Source of the DNA: Tubiluchus corallicola
Taxonomy: Eukaryota; Priapulida; Priapulimorpha; Priapulimorphida; Tubiluchidae
Assembly: GCA_030141605.1 (NCBI GenBank)
Contig: JAQGDQ010000179.1
Coordinates: forward strand, 126,501-190,500
DNA length: 64,000 nucleotides
Direction of reading: 5' to 3'
In this document: piece after piece, positions 46,329 to 64,000 of the stretch
Numbering within the stretch: position 1 is the stretch's first letter
Layout of the letters: each line of letters begins with the position of its first letter
The notes under the pieces: model-generated
What the model was told of the DNA's origin: nothing
Seen by the model: only the letters and a program-made list of their open reading frames with translations
Database searches by the model: none
Translations under genes and position numbers: made by a program

Positions 46329-46649
46329 GACCAGAAACAATGTTCGCTTGTTTTTATTGATACTGCAATCGGCAGTGAATAAGAGTATAATGTCAAATTG
46401 TGCTATTAAGAGCCAAAAACAGCTTTCGCATTGAGTTCAATTTCTTATCTGAATTTTAATTTGATTTGATTAAATTTAAGCCTGAGCCAAGAAAGATAAA
46501 GCTGTTTCAGTAGCATACTTTTAAATTAAAAAGTGTGAATAGACCCATCGTAACAGGCTGACATTTTTATTTCTTTTTCTAAGATTTCATAACAAACAAT
46601 TAATTATTATAATCTTAGTGACAAAGTTATTATTAATGACAGCACAAAT

Positions 46650-46790
46650 CCACGATTGTTTAAATTTCGATACCAAACCTGAAAGACAGAAAATGTGAAA
46701 AAGCTCGGCTACAACCTGGATTTGCACAAGGCGACTTCGACTTCGGCTTACAAGGCAGACTTCTTAGACCACTAGGCCACCATATTCCAG
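46650..46790 (-). repeat. tRNA-derived SINE copy
   Basis: Minus strand: A box GGTGGCCTAGTGGTCTAAGA, decayed B box in CCAGGTTGTAGCCGAG, then CTTTTTCACATTTTCTGTC and a body with GGTTTGGTATCGAAATTTAA. The tRNA-like part is longer than usual because of a small internal GAAGTC duplication. Confidence 0.7.
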
Positions 46791-46948
46791 AATCTTTCTA
46801 CCAAGTAAAAGTTCTAATTTTTGCTTTATTTACCGAGTTCTTCATTTTTAAATTTACTTAAAATATCCCAGCTCTGTCCCATCGCTAATGTACAAAGCAA
46901 GACATAGTTGATACTGCGTTGATTTGTTGACAATTCTACACACACTCT

Positions 46949-47079
46949 GTCTAATTTATGCGCATTCACAATAATTTTATCATAATCCCACGACAGGCTA
47001 ATAAAATTAGTCCACTTGTCTAATTTATGCTCATTCCCAATAATTTGATCACAGTCCCACGGTAGGTAATAAAATTAGT
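46949..47079. repeat. Direct tandem repeat, 68-bp period, two copies
   Basis: TGTCTAATTTATGCGCATTC with following bases to TAATAAAATTAGTC at 46949-47012 is repeated at 47017-47079 (TGTCTAATTTATGCTCATTC), with a few substitutions. Confidence 0.85.
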
Positions 47080-48074
47080 CTGTGAGCGGATGGATCTCTA
47101 GAGCTCTACCATAATAAAATTACGTAATAAACAACGAAATTTTCAGTCAATCAGCTCAGTTAGTCAGATGATTAAATATTTGTGTCAGGGTTCGGTAGAT
47201 GGCAGTCCTGTTGAACTGTACCAGTACTCTAAATTGCAGTACATGGTTGCAGTCTATTCAGGTTCAAGCGCACTCCTCTTACACATTGCATTGAAGCCAA
47301 AGAGGGTGGCTTCTTTCGATACTGTTACCACGTGCCTCTCCGTGAGATCCTGTTTTCATCCTGCTTTTTTTTGAAAAGGATCTTCGTGTACAAAAAACAT
47401 GTTTTACTGTTATTGTGAACTTTGTGCTAATTTGTAGTCTCCCAGTATTAGCTTCACGGACATATTTTACTAGGTTATCGTGGGATTGTGATAGTCTGCA
47501 ACCGATAAAGCGAAGCATGTGGTTTTAGTGGCAAATGTAAAGTGTTAGAAAACAACAGAAAGAACATTTGCTTAAATGCTGTGAAGTGCAACAACGGGTT
47601 AGCTCGTTAATAAAGGCATAAGTGGATTATTTATGAGACTGTTTCAAATAAAACAATTATTATACTTGTTTGATTCAACCAATGGCCGGACATCAGAACT
47701 CTAAAAACGCGAGATTCTTAGATGTTTGCGAGGATGATCAAAACATCTAATATCCTCATCTGTTTCGTTGCTGTTCGCTGTTTATATCCAACGTTAACGT
47801 CATGAGATAATAAGTTCTATGTTCATAAAATTTTTGTTTTTTACTGTTTAACATTTTAAAAATTGAATGAAAATTTACATCAGCTAAGCTGTCATTCGCA
47901 TTTGTTTACTTCAAAAGAACTCGGTTAAATGTAGTAGTACATCAGGGCTTTACAAACGCATTTTATCAAATAAGTACCTTCAAAATTGCTAAAATTAGGA
48001 AATTTATTTTGGTATACGCTTAAACGGTCGTCGTACACCTTGTGCTTCTTTGCCAAAAAGAACCAGTGTTGCAT

Positions 48075-59866
<11,792 letters not shown>

Positions 59867-62159
59867 TCAGAAGCGGCATAAGGCTATCATTTAGTAGTTC
59901 AAGTACTATTGACACAGTAAATGATGAATTGAGCAGATCTCATCTGACTTCATATAAAGCTTCTTTGGAATTGAAAAAGAGAACCTATCGTCTAAAAGAA
60001 GTCAGTGACATTTCAGAGATCATTCATTGTTCTTATAGTAAGTTTGTCCTTATAGTAACTTTGTTCTTACAGTTCTTATACTACACTCTTCTTATAGTAC
60101 AGTAGTTTAAAATGACGCAAGTCTAGTAACAGAACAAAATTAACCAAATTATGATGTCACACAAAATTTCTTTCAATGTTTTAAAATTTGGTAGAAAACT
60201 TAGTATATTCTAAGACCGAGTTATTTCCTAAGCTCTTCTAGAGCCTCTCCAAGGGGCACAGACCATTTGGGCGCCAGACACTTGGACGCGAGACATTTGG
60301 CTTCCAGCGTCCACGCACGCTGCCTAATGTTGCTATGTGTGTACCGAGACTCGAATCATACAGGCATACATTATAAACTTATTTCTGCGCAAAGCTGTAA
60401 ATTGCTCAGTCTAGCAGGTTAAAATTATTAGAATCCTCGTCTCCCATATTTGACAGCCAATTTTTAAAGCATTTAAAGTTTTCTTAGGAAAAAAACAATT
60501 ATGTTCGCGAGTCCGTTCGTACAATTGAAGCTGGAAACAACTAACTAATATAGTCTGTGCAGCAAAATGGCTGCCGCTGAACATGTAATTATCAAGAACT
60601 TAGCAAGAGATATGCAAAAAAAGTTTGCAACAATTAGTTTTAATCTTAATATTGAAAATTGCACGGAGAAAAACAGTAATTTGGCTCGTTAATTGATCTG
60701 ATTGTTTTCGAGTTGGCGTCTAGTACGTAAACAACTACCCAACACATTTTATGTTTGTTTCTTCTTAAGCACACCACAATTCAATGCGTGGAGTACTATG
60801 ATATAATGCTAACTGAATTTCTGCATTAGTTGTACGGACGCTAAAATTTGATGTGAACTTTTGTGACTCACGTTTTTGTTATTTGTTGTTCCTGTGATCC
60901 ACTCGATATTTTTGAAATGAAATTTTGAAATAAAATGGTATCATATTTTCTTAATAAAATGTTAGTCTAAACTGGCGGCGTAATGTCTTCTCTGCTTCGC
61001 TCAATTTGAAAACTTCACGTAATACAAAAAGTGGAAAACCAAATCATGCACACTCGTTTGACTGGTTTTTTGATAATTTGTACTATATATTATAACTTTA
61101 TAGGACTTTAATAAGTTTAATTTAGTGAAGCGATCTTAAAAAATATTGTGAGCATCAGGAAAACAGTGAATCACTAAAAATTTACTAAACAAAAGTAAAA
61201 AATATGTAAAACATTAAGTTTTATTGGTGCCGAAATAACTCTGTAAAGCCCGAACCGCCTAAAGAGTTCGTCTGTCGATCTGTCCCAAGAGGAGGTTTGA
61301 AAAACTTTAGAACTATCAGGCACGGATAACGGTGGTCAAAATATGGTTCTAACCATGATTTCTGGGAGCTTAATAGCAAACTCAAGATTACGGCAAGATA
61401 TTGCCGCGGATCGACGGAGAAGAAGTCTTTCGTGATTTCCGTTTACATGCGGAAATCAATTGTAATGCTGCAGAGCAATCAGAGAACGCATTGGAAAGCA
61501 AAATACTAGGAGCTAATTATTGCTATGCATAACATAGAAATAAGTTGCATCTTAAATGAATATGCTTTTATGAAATCGCCATTGAATAACATGACAAGCG
61601 AGTCATATGTTCTTTTTACTTCATCATGAAAACGAGATTAACACATCCATTATTATTTGTGAATACTAAACAATTTTTATCGTGTTTAGCTACAATTGCC
61701 CACCTATTGCAAAACAGTCGAACAATAGATGTACAGGTGTTTGTAAAAATAGCCACAAAGACAATGGCTGCTAGATATTAGTCAAAAGACTGCGAAGGAA
61801 AGACAGGGAAAAGTCTGAAGTTATATTGACTATAGATCTAAATGTACAATAATTACACGTGGCATAAGATTCTTATCTTATCTACTATTACCTATCCAAA
61901 CAGCGTCAGGTGCTTCATCACGCTCAACACCTGTTTTAAGCTACCTGTTATATGCTACTAAATTATCACACATACATTACATATAACTTTACTGGTGTAC
62001 ATAAATTTTGTTGTAATAAGTATAATAAATATATATTCTGGTGTAAATTTTCAAATGATGATCTTTTAACAATTATTTCAGTGTTGCCTATTATTATCAG
62101 TTTTATTTATTTTGAACTTATTTTTCTTGCAAATGTGGTAGTTATAATCTAACGCAGAG
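59867..62159. other. Spacer between the GTPase gene and the last gene
   Basis: GTPase 3' UTR and unassigned AT-rich sequence. AATAAA at 60929-60934 is the clearest downstream poly(A) hexamer but is over 1 kb away. A short repeated phrase TTTGG..CGCCAGACA / CGCGAGACATTTGG lies at about 60268-60312. No gene recognised. Confidence 0.5.
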
Positions 62160-63994
62160 ATGTATGGTTTGCTCGCTATTTTGATGTTGACTTTGAGAAC
62201 TGTAACAGGTATGTAAATAAATCTATTAATTATGTTAGTTTATATGAATCGACCTTTAGTGCGTTACTACTAGAGTATGCATTACATATAGTTCCACAAT
62301 ATGTGATGCATATAAATTTTATAATTTATTATATCAGCATAATTATTTTTTGTTGTTACTAGCCTTACACCAAACTCATTTCTGCAGACGATAATCAATC
62401 AGGTAAGGTAGGGCACTAAGCCTGTGCCAAAAACTGCTAATTGGCTTGGCTATTCAAATCTGTAAGTTGTAAAAATAGCAACGCAAGATTTATTAACCCT
62501 ATCATTAGAAAAGATATTATTTTTTTATCATATCAAGGCCGGCTGTAGTTAGTATGACGCCCTAGCCAAAAGTATTTTAGAGCCGCCTTGTCAAAGCGGT
62601 CCCCACATGAAATTCAATTTTTGTTATATGTAAAACGTAAAATGGTAAATGTGTGTTAGGTTTATTAATGTACTATACTGTGCTAATTATCTGTAGTTAA
62701 TTGCCAATCTGCAGCTTGAGTTGATTTCATTTGAAATTAAATTTATAGGATCTTCAGGAGAAATCAAAATTTCTATAACTCCTGCTGTACGCTGTAACTC
62801 TTTTGGCTAGATTTTCACATAGTATTTTCAGCAGAAAATTTTTGAAACAGTAATTCCTCTTTTCCACGTACATCCATTTCGCTAGTGCCATCTTCGCAAC
62901 TATAACTCAGGTCTGATTGCAACTACATGTACTCCACTAGCGAATCCTTTTGCTGTTCCACGTTTTTCCGTTTCCTATATTGCGCTCCTGAAGGTTTCGA
63001 TTCTTATAGGTTTATCTGCCAAAATTAGATAAACGAATTTATTAACGGAAGGAGTCGTTACGTTCTCTGCTGTTTTATGTATATAATATGAACTGGGCGG
63101 AAGCATGATAACGCGTCTGTAATGAAAAGGTTTAGGAAACCAGGTAAAGCAAAAATAGTGTTTTGATGAGGTAAGACAGCTGTCTATTAGCGTGAATGAA
63201 TCATACACTGGGCAAAAGCAGGATAACGCGTCTGTAATGATAAGGTAATTTTAGGAAGCCAGGTAAAGCAAAAATGGTGTTTTGATGAGGTAAGAGAGCT
63301 GTCTATTAGGACAGGAAAATAACGGAAGTAGTTCGTTTCATTTAATTAGTGTTGTGAACTTAAACAGTTACACATATGTTATGTTATTACTTATGCTAAA
63401 CTTAAACCATTAAGGAATTACTTCCAAAATTTGCCGGCCTAGACAAGTGCCTAGTGGAAGAGCCGGCGCCTGAACCATAGGTGCCCTCCAGTCAAAAGAA
63501 ATTGGGTAACCCAGATGAAGCGTAGTCGAAGATTCTGTTATGACACTTGCAGCGTGAGTAATTGAAACTAAACCACTGACAATATACAGGTCCAAGAGGT
63601 GAAAGATATCATTTATAAAAAATCTAATGTAGTTTTTATGAAGTAGCCAGCAAAATCATACTGATTACCAAAACGTCAGTCACGCATACCAAGCTTCAAA
63701 TTGGGCCTAAGAGCTGTGAACTGAACATTATGAACTTTTCGTTGTGAAATGTGAATTTACTGGGCAAATTGACGAGTTCATACCACAATTCTATATGACC
63801 AGTTCACAGGTTCTAGGTCAGAGTACTGCAAATTACATAATATTTATTGTATAGCTGTTTGCTACACATATTATTAGGATTTTGTTGATTTAGCAAACGA
63901 TTACTTCTCAATCACGGGAGGATATGGTTTCTGCGCCAATTCTTTGATGGGTCTCATTGAAGACATACCAACGTTTCCTCTATGTTCCGGGGCG
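62160..63994 (+). CDS. Probable secreted protein, 5' exons (partial, runs off the window)
   Basis: A start codon at 62160 opens MYGLLAILMLTLRTVT, a good signal peptide, and runs to a GTATGT donor (exon 62160-62208, phase 1). A 15-nt candidate microexon 62388-62402 (CTGCAG before, GTAAGG after) and an exon 63894-63994 (TTTAG before, GTAAAA after) both accept phase 1. The joined frame continues DDNQS, then ANDYFSITGGYGFCANSLMG and a cysteine-containing segment to the window edge. I do not recognise the family. If the last GTAAAA is not a donor, the exon simply continues. The exon chain rests on splice motifs and frame continuity only; the microexon is the weakest part. Confidence 0.4.
63092..63310. 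repeat. Direct tandem repeat, 115-bp period, two copies
   Basis: ACTGGGC(G/A)(G/A)AAGCA(T/G)GATAACG at 63092 and 63207. The copies share the whole stretch to AGCTGTCTATTAG, ending at 63190 and 63309, with a few substitutions and a 4-bp indel. Intron of the last gene. Confidence 0.9.
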
Positions 63995-64000
63995 GTAAAA

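Larger units (their letters stand above)
46329..48074. other. Spacer between CES-B and the RASL12-like gene
   Basis: Contains the CES-B 3' UTR, a minus-strand SINE (46650-46790), a 68-bp direct repeat (46949-47079), and about 1 kb upstream of the GTPase gene without a recognisable promoter. Confidence 0.55.

Noticed and set aside
46105-46434. Frame-shifted remnant of a TM anchor after the CES-B stop
   Set aside because: An alternative frame shows a short hydrophobic run near 46340-46390, but it does not align with the CES-A anchor and has no basic tail.

Overview
This is an AT-rich eukaryotic (metazoan) genome segment. Coding sequence is split into many short exons with GT-AG introns of roughly 0.2 to 8 kb. 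All genes recognised lie on the + strand. There are no bacterial features such as operons or Shine-Dalgarno sites. The mix of genes (OATP transporter, carboxylesterases, IR-type ionotropic receptors, RASL12-type GTPase) together with tRNA-derived SINEs, hAT and Harbinger-type MITEs and long micro/minisatellites points to an invertebrate animal, probably marine. The species cannot be fixed from the sequence alone.

Layout. (1) 259-9299: the 3' nine exons of an organic anion transporter (OATP/SLCO family); its N-terminal third lies left of the window. (2) 10642-28061: carboxylesterase CES-A, 11 exons, 676 aa, with a complete Ser/Glu/His triad and a C-terminal membrane anchor. Its 8.2-kb intron 6 holds two intronless ionotropic-receptor-like (iGluR/IR family) genes at 18006-19373 and 22605-23990, on the same strand. 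(3) 31668-46328: carboxylesterase CES-B, the tandem paralog, 11 exons with identical phases and nearly identical exon lengths, 649 aa, but without the membrane anchor. (4) 48075-59866: a five-exon RASL12-like small GTPase, 270 aa. (5) 62160-window end: probable 5' end of a secreted-protein gene with a signal-peptide exon, a possible 15-nt microexon and a cysteine-containing exon at the right edge.

Non-coding landscape. Introns and spacers carry two non-autonomous hAT elements with perfect 8-bp target duplications, a Harbinger-like MITE with a TTA duplication, a fold-back element, a family of TGGCATCC-ended MITEs, several tRNA-derived SINEs, LINE 3' tails, a 25-bp minisatellite of about 2.65 kb, an evolving pentanucleotide array, and a 32-bp tandem repeat built from copies of a CES-B splice-acceptor/exon junction.

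Functional reading (inference). OATP transporters and carboxylesterases are both commonly involved in handling organic anions, esters and xenobiotics. The two esterases are a local duplication that appears to have diverged into a membrane-tethered and a soluble secreted form. The nested receptors probably have their own promoters. The most unusual observations are the acceptor-derived repeat array, the receptor genes nested in the esterase intron, and the splice-acceptor-like sequence a few bases before the start codon of both esterases.
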